This document shows positions 33,782 to 43,955 of a stretch of DNA of 64,000 nucleotides, in pieces (the first letter of the stretch is position 1; each line of letters begins with the position of its first letter). The notes below the pieces were generated by a model. That model had not been told where the DNA came from, searched no databases, and saw nothing but the letters and a program-made list of their open reading frames with translations. Origin of the DNA: Streptomyces kanamyceticus (GTDB taxonomy: Bacteria; Actinomycetota; Actinomycetes; Streptomycetales; Streptomycetaceae). Both the position numbers and the translations under genes were made by a program. The DNA is taken from contig NZ_CP023699.1 of assembly GCF_008704495.1 (NCBI RefSeq), positions 3,720,001-3,784,000 on the forward strand, read 5' to 3'.

Positions 33782-33807
33782 GGGTCTGACCCCGAAGAGT
33801 CAGACCC
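33782..33807. terminator. Hairpin downstream of intact ychF (island-borne copy)
   Basis: GGGTCTGAC (33782-33790) pairs with GTCAGACCC (33799-33807) across CCCGAAGA. The right arm region GAGTCAGACCCC differs by one base from GAGTCCGACCCC in the hairpin at 17185-17220. Distances to the respective ychF stop codons are about 50 and 45 bp. Confidence 0.7.
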
Positions 33808-33857
33808 CATTTGATCTGCATGTTTGCCAGACCAGCGACGTGGTGTTATGTCACCCG

Positions 33858-34946
<1,089 letters not shown>

Positions 34947-35152
34947 GTTGCGACTTCCCGTACGTGAGGTGGGTGAGGTCCTGGGGTGGGTGGGCCTTGG
35001 GGCCTGAGCGGCCTTGGGGCGATCCCCCAGTCTACGGCGTGCGGGCCAGGCCCCCGTCTCCGTACCGGCTACGTATCGAACGCATGGCCAAGCTCGGCCA
35101 AAGCGCGTGTCCCGCGCATGGTTCCGTACGGAAACCGACCTAGGTTGGTCCG

Positions 35153-35845
35153 GTGGAGCAACATAGGACGCGTCCCCCTCAGTCCGCCGCGAAGGCCACC
35201 CCCAAGGCCGCCCAGAAGGCCGCCCAGAAGGCCGCCCCCAAAGCTCGGCAGCGGCGTACCGCGCCGTTGCCTCCGCAGGGCGGCCCCGCGGACCGGTCCG
35301 CCGACCCGTCCGCCGAGTCCTCGACGGTCTACCGGGCCGCGGCACGTTCCCGCCGCCCCGTTCCGCCGTTCGTCCTCGCCCTGCGCAGAACGCCCCTGTA
35401 CCGGACGCTGCGCCGGGTGCCGAACCCGCGGCTCACCGGGCTCGGCAGCGGGCTCTTCTGCTCGGCGGTGATGTTCCTGCTCGCCTGCCTGATCTGGCTG
35501 CTGGTGGGCGACTCCGCCGTCACCTATGGAGTGCTGTTCCTGCCGGTGGCCGCGCTCACCGCGTTCTGGGTGCGCCCCGCCGACCTGGTCACCGCGCCGA
35601 TCGCGGTGCCGATCGCGTTCGCCGTGGGGATCCTGCCGGTCTCCGGGGGCACGGGCGGGTTCGGCGGCCACTTCATGGCGCTCGTGACGTCGCTGGCCCT
35701 GCACGCGGGCTGGCTGTACGGCGGCACGCTCGTCGCCGGGCTCGTCGTGACCGTACGCAAGGTCCGGCTGATCGCGCAGCGGCGGCAGGCGCGTGCCGGG
35801 CGGGGCCCCGCGGCGGGGGGCGGGAAGCGGCTGCCCGCCGCCTAG
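35153..35845 (+). CDS. DUF6542-like integral membrane protein
   Basis: A 230-residue protein. A basic Ala/Lys/Pro-rich cytosolic N-terminus with Lys-Ala repeats (KATPKAAQKAAQKAAPKA) precedes about four membrane helices (FCSAVMFLLACLIWLLVG, AVTYGVLFLPVAALTAFW, LVTAPIAVPIAFAVGILPV, ALHAGWLYGGTLVAGLVVTV), with the motif WVRPADLVTAPI between helices two and three. I recall this layout as DUF6542 in Streptomyces; the function is unknown. GTG 35153. Confidence 0.75.
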   Translation: MEQHRTRPPQSAAKATPKAAQKAAQKAAPKARQRRTAPLPPQGGPADRSADPSAESSTVYRAAARSRRPVPPFVLALRRTPLYRTLRRVPNPRLTGLGSGLFCSAVMFLLACLIWLLVGDSAVTYGVLFLPVAALTAFWVRPADLVTAPIAVPIAFAVGILPVSGGTGGFGGHFMALVTSLALHAGWLYGGTLVAGLVVTVRKVRLIAQRRQARAGRGPAAGGGKRLPAA

Positions 35846-35878
35846 CCGCTGGTCTCGCCGCTGGCCGCGCTCCGTGAA

Positions 35879-35912
35879 ACGGGCTACGCCCCGCGACGGG
35901 CTACGCCTCGCC
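35879..35912. repeat. Tandem 17-bp duplication spanning the ppgK stop codon
   Basis: ACGGGCTACGCCCCGCG (35879-35895) and ACGGGCTACGCCTCGCC (35896-35912) match at 15 of 17 bases. The second contains the TAG stop (35901-35903) of the minus-strand ppgK gene. Confidence 0.75.
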
Positions 35913-36644
35913 CGCCGCCGCCATCGCCGCCCCCACGATCCCCGCGTTGTTCTGCAGCTGCGCCGGGACGATCTCCGCCCTGATGCCCTCGATCAGCGGC
36001 AGGAACTTGTGCGCCTTGCGGCTCACGCCGCCGCCGATGATGAACAGCTCCGGCGAGAACAGCATCTCCACGTGCGCCAGGTACTTCTGGACGCGCCCGG
36101 CCCAGTGCTCCCAGGTCAGGTCCTCGTCCTCGCGGGCCTTGGAGGAGGCCCGCTTCTCCGCGTCGTGGCCGTGCAGTTCGACGTGGCCGAGCTCGGTGTT
36201 CGCCACCAGGCGGCCGCCGGTGAACAGCGCGCTGCCGATGCCCGTGCCGAAGGTGAGCAGGATGACCGTGCCGGTGCGGCCGACGCCCGCGCCGAAGTGC
36301 ATCTCGGCGACGCCCGCCGCGTCCGCGTCGTTCAGGACGGTGACGGGGACGCCGCCGAGCCGGGACGAGACCAGGGCCTGGATGTCCGTGCCGATCCAGC
36401 TCTTGTCGACATTGGCCGCCGTGCGCGCCGTGCCGTCCGTGATCACGCCGGGGAAGGTCGCACCGACGGGCCCCGTCCAGCCGAAGTGGTCGACGACCTC
36501 GCGGACGCCGCCGACCACCGCGTCGGGAGTGGCCGGATGCGGGGTCAGGACCTTGTGCCGTTCCGTCGTCAGGTCACCGCGGTCCAGGTCCACGGGAGCG
36601 CCCTTGATTCCGGATCCGCCGATGTCCACACCGAAGATCTGCAT
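35901..36644 (-). CDS. ppgK: Polyphosphate glucokinase (ROK family)
   Basis: A 247-residue enzyme phosphorylating glucose with polyphosphate or ATP. Phosphate-1 motif [15 protein letters not shown] is at the start, then [24 protein letters not shown] (catalytic Asp and phosphate-2) and [14 protein letters not shown]. The region [17 protein letters not shown] is characteristic of actinobacterial PpgK, as opposed to generic ROK glucokinases with a Cys-rich zinc motif, which is absent. ATG 36642-36644 is preferred to the GTG nine bases upstream. The stop lies in a tandem duplication. Confidence 0.92.
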   Translation of the reverse strand: MQIFGVDIGGSGIKGAPVDLDRGDLTTERHKVLTPHPATPDAVVGGVREVVDHFGWTGPVGATFPGVITDGTARTAANVDKSWIGTDIQALVSSRLGGVPVTVLNDADAAGVAEMHFGAGVGRTGTVILLTFGTGIGSALFTGGRLVANTELGHVELHGHDAEKRASSKAREDEDLTWEHWAGRVQKYLAHVEMLFSPELFIIGGGVSRKAHKFLPLIEGIRAEIVPAQLQNNAGIVGAAMAAAGEA

Positions 36645-36665
36645 GGACCCCACGTTAAGGCGCGA

Positions 36666-37649
36666 TCAGCGCTGTGACAGCTCGGCCGCCTCGGCGCGCA
36701 GGTCCCTGCGGAGCTCCTTGGGCAGCGAGAAGGTGATCGACTCCTCGGCCGTCTTCACGGTCTCCACGTCCGCGTAGCCACGCTCGGCGAGCCATTCGAT
36801 GACGCCGTCCACCAGGACGTCGGGCACGGAGGCGCCGGAGGTCAGGCCGACCGTGGTCACGCCCTCCAGCCAGGCCTCGTCGATCTCCTCGGCGTTGTCC
36901 ACCAGGTGCGACGCGGGCGTGCCCGCCTCCAGGGCGACCTCGACCATGCGGATCGAGTTCGAGGAGTTCTTGGAGCCGACGACGATGACGAGTTCGGCGT
37001 CCTCGGCGAGCTTCTTCACCGCGATCTGGCGGTTCTGCGTGGCGTAGCAGATGTCGTCGCTGGGCGGCGAGAGGAGGTTCGGGTACTTGCCCTTGAGGGC
37101 GTCGACCGTCTCCATGGTCTCGTCTACGGAGAGGGTGGTCTGGGAGAGCCAGACGACCTTGTCGGGGTCGCGGACCTCGACGTTCGCGACGTCGTCGGGG
37201 CCGTCGACCAGCGTGATGTGGTCGGGCGCCTCGCCGGACGTGCCGATGACTTCCTCGTGGCCCTCGTGCCCGATCAGGAGGATGTCGTAGTCCTCCTTGG
37301 CGAACCGGACCGCTTCCTTGTGGACCTTGGTGACCAGCGGGCAGGTGGCGTCGATCGTCGCGAGCTTGCGCTCGGCGGCCTCCGCGTGGACGGTCGGGGC
37401 CACGCCGTGCGCCGAGAACATCACGATGGAGCCCTCGGGGACCTCCACCGTCTGGTCGACGAAGATGGCGCCCTTCTTCTCCAGGGTCTGCACCACGTAC
37501 TTGTTGTGGACGATCTCGTGGCGGACATAGATCGGGGCCCCGTACTGCTCCAGGGCCTTCTCGACGGCGATCACGGCACGGTCCACACCCGCGCAGTAGC
37601 CACGGGGAGCGGCGAGCAGGACACGGCGGGAGCCAGGCGTTGCAGTCAT
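36666..37649 (-). CDS. ispH: 4-hydroxy-3-methylbut-2-enyl diphosphate reductase (MEP pathway)
   Basis: A 327-residue iron-sulfur enzyme that makes IPP and DMAPP in the last MEP step. The three cluster cysteines are visible in [25 protein letters not shown] and [11 protein letters not shown]. The substrate histidines lie in VRHEIVHN and MFSAHGVAP, and VGSKNSSNS is the conserved Ser/Asn loop. ATG 37647-37649, with GGTGGG just upstream. The genes ppgK and ispH are 21 bp apart on the same strand and may be co-transcribed. Confidence 0.96.
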   Translation of the reverse strand: MTATPGSRRVLLAAPRGYCAGVDRAVIAVEKALEQYGAPIYVRHEIVHNKYVVQTLEKKGAIFVDQTVEVPEGSIVMFSAHGVAPTVHAEAAERKLATIDATCPLVTKVHKEAVRFAKEDYDILLIGHEGHEEVIGTSGEAPDHITLVDGPDDVANVEVRDPDKVVWLSQTTLSVDETMETVDALKGKYPNLLSPPSDDICYATQNRQIAVKKLAEDAELVIVVGSKNSSNSIRMVEVALEAGTPASHLVDNAEEIDEAWLEGVTTVGLTSGASVPDVLVDGVIEWLAERGYADVETVKTAEESITFSLPKELRRDLRAEAAELSQR

Positions 37650-37734
37650 ACCCACCATCGTAAGGCCGCGTTCAGCGCGTCAAAGATCGGCTTCTTGGAG
37701 AGACTGGGGGCCTGCGTAGATCTACGGAGGCACC

Positions 37735-39138
37735 ATGTCCGGACAGTCCGCCAGTACCGGAGTCCCCGCAGGGGGCGCCGCACCCGCCGAGGGCGAAGGG
37801 CTGCGGCGAAGTCTGGGGTTCCGGGACCTCGTGGTCTACGGCCTGCTCTTCATCGCGCCGATGGCCCCGGTCGGTGTCTTCGGGACGCTCGACGCGAAGT
37901 CGCACGGCGCCGTCGCCCTCGTCTATCTGATCGCGACGGTCGCGATGGCGTTCACCGCATTCAGCTACGCGCAGATGGTGCGGGTGGTCCCCCTGGCGGG
38001 CTCCGTCTTCGCCTACGCGCGCGTGGGGCTAGGGAACGGGCCCGGTTTCATCGCCGGGTGGATGGCGATGCTCGACTACCTCCTCATCCCCGCGGTCGCC
38101 TATCTCTTCTCCGGCATCGCGATGAACTCCCTGGTCCCCTCGGTGTCGCGGTGGGTGTGGACGGCGCTCGCGGTGCTCATCACCACGGCGCTGAACCTGT
38201 GGGGCGTCCGGGCGGCGGCGCGGGTCGGCTTCGCGGTGCTCGCGATGGAGGTCGTGGTCCTGCTGGTCTTCGTGGTCGCGGCCGTCGTCGTGCTCATCCA
38301 GGACGGGGCCCAGCGGGGCTGGCTCTCGCCGCTGACCGGTGACGGTTCGCAGGGCGCCTTCGCGCTGTCGGCGGTGATCGGCGCGGTGTCGATCGCCGTC
38401 CTGTCCTATCTGGGCTTCGACGCGATCGCGTCCTTCGCCGAGGAGGTGACGGGCGGTTCGGCGAAGGTCGCGCGCGCGGTGCTGATCTGCCTCGCGCTCG
38501 CGGGCTTCCTGTTCATCCTCCAGACGTATCTGGTGGCGCTCCTGGAGCCGCTGTCGTCGGCCGAGCTCGCGGCGGACCCGGCCAAGCAGGGGACCGCTTT
38601 CTACGACACGTCGGAGGCGGCGTCCGGGGTGTGGCTGTCCAAGCTGGTGGCGGTCAGCAAGGCGATCGGGGCGGCGTTCGCGGCGCTCGCGGGGCAGGCC
38701 GCAGCGGGACGGCTGCTGTTCGCCATGGCGCGCGACCGGCGGCTGCCCAAGGCCCTGTCCAGGACCGATTCCGGGACGCCGCGGATCGCGCTGCTGTGCG
38801 CGGCCGTGGTCACGATGGTCGCCGCGGTGTGGGCGGCCCGGCGGGACGACGGGATGGACCACCTGGTGTCGGTGGTCGACATCGGGGCGCTCACCGCGTT
38901 CCTGCTGCTGCACGCGAGCGTGGTGGGCTGGTTCGTGGTGCGCCAGCGCGACGCGGCGTTCAGCTGGTGGCGGCACATCCTGATCCCCGTCCTCGGAGCG
39001 GCGATCGTGGTGGCGGTCATCTGGGAGGCGGCGGGCTCCGCACAGGTGGTGGGCGCGGTGTGGCTGGGGGTGGGCCTGGTGGTCCTGTTCGTACAGAGGC
39101 AGGGCCGGGCACGCACAGATAGGCCGGACGCCCCGTAA
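37735..39138 (+). CDS. APC-family amino-acid permease
   Basis: A 467-residue transporter with about twelve membrane helices. The first-helix motif LVVYGLLFIAPMAPVGVFG is followed by VVPLAGSVFAYARVGLGNGPGFIAGW, matching the APC consensus. FDAIASFAEEVTGGSAKVARAV is the conserved helix-6/loop signature. The substrate is uncertain: putrescine- or ethanolamine-type carriers look similar. ATG 37735 follows GGAGG. Confidence 0.9.
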   Translation: MSGQSASTGVPAGGAAPAEGEGLRRSLGFRDLVVYGLLFIAPMAPVGVFGTLDAKSHGAVALVYLIATVAMAFTAFSYAQMVRVVPLAGSVFAYARVGLGNGPGFIAGWMAMLDYLLIPAVAYLFSGIAMNSLVPSVSRWVWTALAVLITTALNLWGVRAAARVGFAVLAMEVVVLLVFVVAAVVVLIQDGAQRGWLSPLTGDGSQGAFALSAVIGAVSIAVLSYLGFDAIASFAEEVTGGSAKVARAVLICLALAGFLFILQTYLVALLEPLSSAELAADPAKQGTAFYDTSEAASGVWLSKLVAVSKAIGAAFAALAGQAAAGRLLFAMARDRRLPKALSRTDSGTPRIALLCAAVVTMVAAVWAARRDDGMDHLVSVVDIGALTAFLLLHASVVGWFVVRQRDAAFSWWRHILIPVLGAAIVVAVIWEAAGSAQVVGAVWLGVGLVVLFVQRQGRARTDRPDAP

Positions 39139-39153
39139 GGCGGGCGCCCCGTG

Positions 39154-39183
39154 AGGGGCGCGGGGAACTGCGCGAGCAACCAC
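39154..39183 (+). repeat. Interspersed 30-bp intergenic repeat (copy 2 of 3)
   Basis: The first 21 bases (AGGGGCGCGGGGAACTGCGC and one more) match the copies at 4414-4443 (inverted) and 61097-61126; the last few bases differ. It sits 15 bp after the permease stop. Confidence 0.7.
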
Positions 39184-39276
39184 GAATCACCCGCACCCGG
39201 AGTGCGACCTCCCGGCAGGACGTCACCCCGGTGCGGATGCCACAGCGGTGTCATACCCGCCGACTAGGCTCAACGC

Positions 39277-40494
39277 ATGGCTCTGAACACGTCCGCGGAC
39301 ACCCCGCTACCCGTCGGGGAGGTGTCGCGCCTCATCGGCGGCTGGATTGACCGGCTCGGCGCCATCTGGGTCGAGGGGCAGATCACACAGCTGTCCCGCA
39401 GGCCGGGCGCCGGTGTCGTCTTCATGACGCTGCGCGACCCGTCCCACGACATCTCGGTGAGCGTGACCTGCTACCGCCAGGTGTTCGACGCCGTGGCGGA
39501 CGTCGTCTCCGAGGGCGCGCGCGTCGTGGTGCACGCCAAGCCCGAGTGGTACGCGCCGCGTGGCCAGCTCTCCCTGCGGGCCGCGGAGATAAAGCCGGTC
39601 GGCGTCGGCGAACTGCTCGCGCGGATCGAGCAGTTGAAGAAGAGCCTGGCCGCCGAGGGCCTCTTCGCGCCGGAGCGCAAGAAGGCGCTGCCCTTCCTGC
39701 CGCAGCTCATCGGGCTCGTCACCGGCCGCGCGTCGGCCGCCGAGCGCGACGTCCTGGAGAACGCGAGGCACCGCTGGCCCGCCGTCCGCTTCGAGGTGCG
39801 CAACGTGCCCGTCCAGGGCGTGCACGCGGTGCCGCAGGTCGTGGGGGCCCTCAAGGACCTCGACGCGCTCGACGAGGTCGACGTGATCATCGTGGCGCGC
39901 GGCGGCGGCAGCGTGGAGGACCTGCTGCCGTTCTCGGACGAGCAGTTGGTACGGGCGGTGGCGTCCTGTCGTACGCCGGTCGTGTCGGCTATCGGCCACG
40001 AACCGGACAACCCCCTCCTCGACCACGTGGCCGACCTGCGCGCCTCCACGCCGACCGACGCGGCCAAGAAGGTCGTGCCGGACGTCGGCGAGGAGTACGA
40101 GCGGGTGCGGTGGCTGCGGGACCGGGCGCGGCGCAGCATGGACGCCTACCTCGACCGCGAGGAGCGCGGCCTCGCGCACGCCCTGGCCCGGCCCTCCATG
40201 GAGCATCCGCACCGGATGATCGAGGAGCGCGAGGAGCAGGTGGCCGCGCTCGTCGACCGCAGCCGCCGCACGCTCGGACACCTCCTGGACCGGGCGGGCT
40301 CCGAGCTGACGCACACCCACGCGCGCGTGGTGGCCCTGTCGCCCGCCGCGACCCTCCAGCGGGGGTACGCGGTGCTGCAGAAGGCGGACGGCTCCGTGGT
40401 CCGCGACCCCGAAGAGGTGGGCGCCGACGAGGAGTTGCGGGCCCGTGTCGCCGAGGGCGAATTCACCGTACGAACCACACAAAACGACATCTAA
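39277..40494 (+). CDS. xseA: Exodeoxyribonuclease VII large subunit
   Basis: A 405-residue protein. The N-terminal OB fold (about 1-110: [44 protein letters not shown]) is followed by the catalytic domain with [41 protein letters not shown] and [29 protein letters not shown]. It digests single-stranded DNA with XseB in repair. Its stop TAA lies inside a 10-bp tandem duplication, and xseB starts 19 bp later. Confidence 0.95.
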   Translation: MALNTSADTPLPVGEVSRLIGGWIDRLGAIWVEGQITQLSRRPGAGVVFMTLRDPSHDISVSVTCYRQVFDAVADVVSEGARVVVHAKPEWYAPRGQLSLRAAEIKPVGVGELLARIEQLKKSLAAEGLFAPERKKALPFLPQLIGLVTGRASAAERDVLENARHRWPAVRFEVRNVPVQGVHAVPQVVGALKDLDALDEVDVIIVARGGGSVEDLLPFSDEQLVRAVASCRTPVVSAIGHEPDNPLLDHVADLRASTPTDAAKKVVPDVGEEYERVRWLRDRARRSMDAYLDREERGLAHALARPSMEHPHRMIEEREEQVAALVDRSRRTLGHLLDRAGSELTHTHARVVALSPAATLQRGYAVLQKADGSVVRDPEEVGADEELRARVAEGEFTVRTTQNDI

Positions 40495-40503
40495 CGACAT
40501 CTA
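40484..40503. repeat. Tandem 10-bp duplication at the xseA stop codon
   Basis: ACGACATCTA occurs at 40484-40493 and 40494-40503. The first copy supplies the Asp-Ile codons and most of the TAA stop; the second creates an out-of-use TAG. Confidence 0.85.
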
Positions 40504-40513
40504 GGGTGGGCTC

Positions 40514-40771
40514 ATGACCAGCAAGACGGACGAGGCCGCGGGCCCGGCGGACGCCCTCGGCTACGAGCAGGCGCGGGACGAACTGATCGAGGTGGTGCGC
40601 CGCCTGGAGGCCGGTGGCACGACCCTGGAGGAGTCGCTGGCCCTGTGGGAGCGCGGCGAGGAGCTGTCGACGATCTGCCGCCGCTGGCTGGACGGCGCCC
40701 GCGCCCGCCTGGACGCGGCGCTCGCGGGCCCCGAGGCGGACGGCGACCCGGACGACGACGCCGATTCCTGA
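40514..40771 (+). CDS. xseB: Exodeoxyribonuclease VII small subunit
   Basis: An 85-residue protein with the XseB helix-turn-helix pair: GYEQARDELIEVVRRLEAGGTTLEESLALWERGEELSTICRRWL. It binds the XseA large subunit in excess. It lies 19 bp downstream of xseA, clearly one operon. The C-terminus is a short acidic tail (ADGDPDDDADS). Confidence 0.95.
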   Translation: MTSKTDEAAGPADALGYEQARDELIEVVRRLEAGGTTLEESLALWERGEELSTICRRWLDGARARLDAALAGPEADGDPDDDADS

Positions 40772-40870
40772 GGCGGCGGCGCCGACTTCCGCGGCGACGA
40801 CACCGGCTCCCGCGACGGCACCCGGCCTGACCTGCGGCTTGTGAGGCGGGTCACGCGACACCGACTTTGG

Positions 40871-40899
40871 TTGAAAGTTGAACAGTGACGGCGTAGTGT
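40871..40899 (+). promoter_or_regulatory. Promoter of the nitroreductase gene: TTGAAA - 17 bp - TAGTGT
   Basis: TTGAAA (40871-40876), a 17-bp spacer and TAGTGT (40894-40899) fit a vegetative-type promoter with a transcript start near 40906. ACTTT and AAAGT (40864-40868, 40874-40878) form a small inverted repeat over the -35 box, a possible redox-regulator site. Confidence 0.5.
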
Positions 40900-40962
40900 C
40901 ATGGACGCAAGCCCGGAAACGGGCATGGCAGACACCCCCGTACGCATCGAGAAGGTTGATCC

Positions 40963-41553
40963 ATGTCTCTCGCCCTTGACCCCGCCGCCCAGGACCTGCT
41001 CTTCCGCGAGGCCCGCACCGCGAACACCTTCACCGACGAGCCGGTCTCCGACGAGCAGGTTCAGGCGATCTACGACCTGGTCAAGTACGGCCCGACCGCC
41101 TTCAACCAGTCGCCGCTGCGCGTCACCCTGGTCCGCTCGCCCGAGGCCCGCGAGCGCCTGGTCGCGCACATGGCCGAGGGCAACCGGCCGAAGACCGCCG
41201 CCGCGCCGCTCGTCGCGATCCTCTCCGCCGACAACGAGTTCCACGAGGAGCTCCCGGCGCTGTTCCCGCACTTCCCGCAGGCCAAGGACGCCTTCTTCTC
41301 CGAGCGCCCGGTCCGTGAGCAGGCCGCCTCGCTCAACGCCGGCCTCCAGGCCGCGTACTTCATCGTCGGCGTGCGCGCCGCCGGTCTGGCCGCGGGCCCG
41401 ATGACCGGCTTCGACTTCGCCGGTGTCCAGAAGGAGTTCCTGGACGACGACCACACCCCGCTGATGGTCATCAACATCGGCAAGCCGGGCGAAGACGCCT
41501 GGTTCCCGCGCTCCCCGCGCCTCGCCTACGACGACGTCATCACGACCGTCTGA
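40963..41553 (+). CDS. Malonic semialdehyde reductase-type nitroreductase (RutE/HadB-like)
   Basis: A 196-residue flavoprotein. The start (LDPAAQDLLFREARTANTFTDEPVSDEQ), the FMN-site segment YGPTAFNQSPLRVTLVRS, and the C-terminal GPMTGFDFAGVQKEF with MVINIGKPGEDAWFPRSPRL match the malonic semialdehyde reductase branch of the nitroreductase family. Known relatives reduce 3-oxopropanoate to 3-hydroxypropionate with NADPH. No rut genes are adjacent, so the physiological substrate is uncertain. Confidence 0.88.
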   Translation: MSLALDPAAQDLLFREARTANTFTDEPVSDEQVQAIYDLVKYGPTAFNQSPLRVTLVRSPEARERLVAHMAEGNRPKTAAAPLVAILSADNEFHEELPALFPHFPQAKDAFFSERPVREQAASLNAGLQAAYFIVGVRAAGLAAGPMTGFDFAGVQKEFLDDDHTPLMVINIGKPGEDAWFPRSPRLAYDDVITTV

Positions 41554-41570
41554 GCGAACCCCCGAGCGAC

Positions 41571-41607
41571 GCGAAGGGCCCCCGGCACATCGCCGGGGGC
41601 CCTTCGC
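41571..41607. terminator. 16-bp bidirectional terminator
   Basis: GCGAAGGGCCCCCGGC (41571-41586) pairs perfectly with GCCGGGGGCCCTTCGC (41592-41607) around ACATC. It lies between two convergent genes ending at 41553 and 41627. Confidence 0.9.
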
Positions 41608-41626
41608 GCATCCACGCTCGTCGCGG

Positions 41627-42145
41627 TCAGGACGTCTTCAGGGACTCGGCCATCTTCGTCAGCTGACCGAACGGCGCCGTGCCGAGGACGACCGTCGTGG
41701 CGCCCTTCTCGGTGCGCACCAGGGCGTCGTACGTCTCGCCCTCGTACCGCTGCCACTCCTGGCCGCCGATCTCCTCGGTGGCCTTGGTGCGCTTGGCCTC
41801 CTTGGTGACGGCCTCGATGAACTTGGCGGGCTTCTCCGTGGACTGCTTGATCGCCACGTACTCGTCCTCCGGGTCGAGGAAGCCCAGGTGCCAGCTGTTG
41901 TGCTCCTCGCCCCTGTACCGCACCGACGTCGCCTTCCAGTCCTTGGAGAGGCCCTCGGGCGCCGCCACCGGATAGGGCGCGCCCCGCCGGGCTGTCAGGA
42001 GCTCCACGCGGTAGTCCTTCCGCTCGACCGGGGTCTTGGACTCGTCATGCGGGATGAAGATGTAGATCACACCCGCGACGAGGGCGATCACCACCAACGA
42101 CCACAGCATGTTCTTGACGGTCTGGTTGCCTTGTCTTCCTGCCAC
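41627..42145 (-). CDS. DUF4245 membrane-anchored protein
   Basis: A 172-residue protein with one N-terminal membrane helix (MLWSLVVIALVAGVIYIFI). The extracytoplasmic domain contains ELLTARRGAPYPVAAPEGLS, WKATSVRYRGEEHNSWHLGF and a Gly/Trp motif EEIGGQEWQRYEG, all diagnostic of DUF4245. The function is unknown. GTG 42143-42145; GGGGGA directly abuts the start, so a later start is possible. Confidence 0.85.
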   Translation of the reverse strand: MAGRQGNQTVKNMLWSLVVIALVAGVIYIFIPHDESKTPVERKDYRVELLTARRGAPYPVAAPEGLSKDWKATSVRYRGEEHNSWHLGFLDPEDEYVAIKQSTEKPAKFIEAVTKEAKRTKATEEIGGQEWQRYEGETYDALVRTEKGATTVVLGTAPFGQLTKMAESLKTS

Positions 42146-42298
42146 TCCCCCATGGTCTCAGGCACCGGATCCGGCCCTTCCCCCGGTGCCCGATCCGCTC
42201 ATGCGTGGGGCCCTCTGCTCATTTTGTCGGCCTGCGGATAGAGTCATTCACAATCCCTCATCCGGCCGTCGTCGTATCAAGCAGAAAGGTGCGCTCCG

Positions 42299-43330
42299 AT
42301 GACCGAGCATCATCTCCCCTCCGAGCTCGAGGTTTCTCCCGAGGCTCCCGACCGCAACCTCGCCCTGGAGCTGGTCCGGGTCACCGAGGCGGCCGCCATG
42401 GCCGCGGGCCGCTGGGTCGGCCGCGGCGACAAGAACGGCGCGGACGGCGCCGCTGTCAGGGCCATGCGGACCCTCGTCTCCACCGTCTCGATGAACGGCG
42501 TCGTCGTCATCGGCGAGGGCGAGAAGGACGAAGCCCCGATGCTGTTCAACGGAGAGCACATCGGCGACGGCACCGGCGCCGAGGTCGACATCGCCGTCGA
42601 CCCGATCGACGGCACCACGCTGACCGCGAAGGGCCAGCCGAACGCCATCGCCGTGCTCGCCGCCGCCGACCGCGGCGCCATGTTCGACCCGTCGGCCGTC
42701 TTCTACATGGACAAGCTGGTCACAGGCCCCGAGGCCGCCGACTACGTGGACATCAACGCGCCCGCTTCGGTCAACATCCGCCGCGTGGCCAAGGCCAAGA
42801 ACTCCTCGCCCGAGGACGTCACGGTCATGATCCTGGACCGCCCCCGGCACGGGGGCATCGTCAAGGAGATCCGCGAGACCGGCGCCCGCATCAAGTTCAT
42901 CTCGGACGGCGACGTCGCGGGCTCGGTCATGGCCGTCCGCGAGGGCACCGGCGTCGACCTGCTCATGGGCATCGGCGGCACCCCCGAGGGCATCATCTCG
43001 GCCTGTGCGATCAAGTGCCTCGGCGGTGTGATCCAGGGCAAGCTGTGGCCGCAGGACGACGCCGAGCGCCAGCGCGCCATCGACGCGGGCCACGACCTGG
43101 ACCGCACGCTCTCCACGAACGACCTCGTCCGCGGGGACAACGTCTTCTTCGTCGCGACCGGCATCACCGACGGCGAGCTGCTCCAGGGCGTCCGCTACCG
43201 CGCGGCGAACGCGTCGACGTCGTCGCTGGTCATGCGCTCCAAGTCGGGCACGATCCGCAAGATCGACTCCGATCACCGGCTGTCGAAGCTGCGCGCGTAC
43301 AGCGCGATCGACTTCGACCGCGCCAAGTAG
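42299..43330 (+). CDS. glpX: Fructose-1,6-bisphosphatase class II
   Basis: A 343-residue gluconeogenic enzyme. Metal and phosphate motifs are intact: [28 protein letters not shown], and [20 protein letters not shown] for substrate binding. It is longer than E. coli GlpX mainly at the termini, as in other actinobacteria. ATG 42299 follows AGAAAGG. The 3' end runs straight into three tandem 20-bp units. Confidence 0.95.
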   Translation: MTEHHLPSELEVSPEAPDRNLALELVRVTEAAAMAAGRWVGRGDKNGADGAAVRAMRTLVSTVSMNGVVVIGEGEKDEAPMLFNGEHIGDGTGAEVDIAVDPIDGTTLTAKGQPNAIAVLAAADRGAMFDPSAVFYMDKLVTGPEAADYVDINAPASVNIRRVAKAKNSSPEDVTVMILDRPRHGGIVKEIRETGARIKFISDGDVAGSVMAVREGTGVDLLMGIGGTPEGIISACAIKCLGGVIQGKLWPQDDAERQRAIDAGHDLDRTLSTNDLVRGDNVFFVATGITDGELLQGVRYRAANASTSSLVMRSKSGTIRKIDSDHRLSKLRAYSAIDFDRAK

Positions 43331-43389
43331 GCACCGCGTACACCGAAGTAACCACGCGTACGCCGAAGTAGCCACCGCGTACGTCGAAG
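43331..43389. repeat. Three tandem 20-bp units directly after the glpX stop
   Basis: Units at 43331-43350, 43351-43370 and 43371-43389 share CGCGTACxCCGAAGTA with an ACCAC or CACC head. The first two end in AAGTA, echoing the CCAAGTAG end of glpX itself (43323-43330). Confidence 0.8.
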
Positions 43390-43420
43390 GGGGCGCCCCG
43401 TGCGGGGGACGCCCCCTTCG
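43385..43420. terminator. Terminator between glpX and the WhiB-like gene
   Basis: CGAAGGGGGCG (43385-43395) pairs with CGCCCCCTTCG (43410-43420), and inner bases extend the stem. It serves two convergent genes. Confidence 0.85.
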
Positions 43421-43455
43421 GCATGCGCGAACGGGCCTGCGGGAAGTGGCCCCGC

Positions 43456-43830
43456 CTACCCCGCGGCGGCGATCCCCGCCGTGTGGGCGGCCTTCTTCAG
43501 CTCCAGGTCACGCCTGCGGCGGCGGGCCAGGACCACGCGGCGCTCGGCGGCGGTGAGGCCGCCCCACACCCCGTACGGCTCGGGCTGCAGCAGGGCGTGC
43601 TCACGGCACTCGACCATCACGGGACAGCGGGCGCAGACCCGCTTCGCCGCTTCCTCGCGGGAGAGCCTGGCCGCGGTCGGTTCCTTGGACGGCGCGAAGA
43701 ACAGTCCGGCCTCGTCTCGGCGGCACACGGCTTCCGTGTGCCAGGGGGCATCATCGTTCCTGTCCCGCACTGGCACCCGCTGACCCGGAACGGCGGCTAC
43801 CTGCAGGGACTGATGCGACGGTTGCAGCAC
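43456..43830 (-). CDS. WhiB-family iron-sulfur transcriptional regulator
   Basis: A 124-residue Wbl protein. The four cluster cysteines are in AVCRRD (Cys36) and VCARCPVMVEC (Cys66, Cys69, Cys75). The turn YGVWGGLTAAER and the basic helix VVLARRRRRDLELKK contact sigma and DNA. Wbl proteins bind the principal sigma factor and control development or stress genes. From its place next to glpX it could correspond to wblI, but that is from memory of gene order. GTG 43828-43830 follows AGGAG. Confidence 0.92.
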   Translation of the reverse strand: MLQPSHQSLQVAAVPGQRVPVRDRNDDAPWHTEAVCRRDEAGLFFAPSKEPTAARLSREEAAKRVCARCPVMVECREHALLQPEPYGVWGGLTAAERRVVLARRRRRDLELKKAAHTAGIAAAG

Positions 43831-43955
43831 GGTCTACTCCTGACGACGGCTTCGCGAGCGAGAGACGATGCAGCAAGCTCTACCCGCTGTGTGCGCGCCT
43901 ATGCACTGAGTTCCGATGTACGGAAGTCCAGTCGCCCAGGGAGACGCGTGCGACG

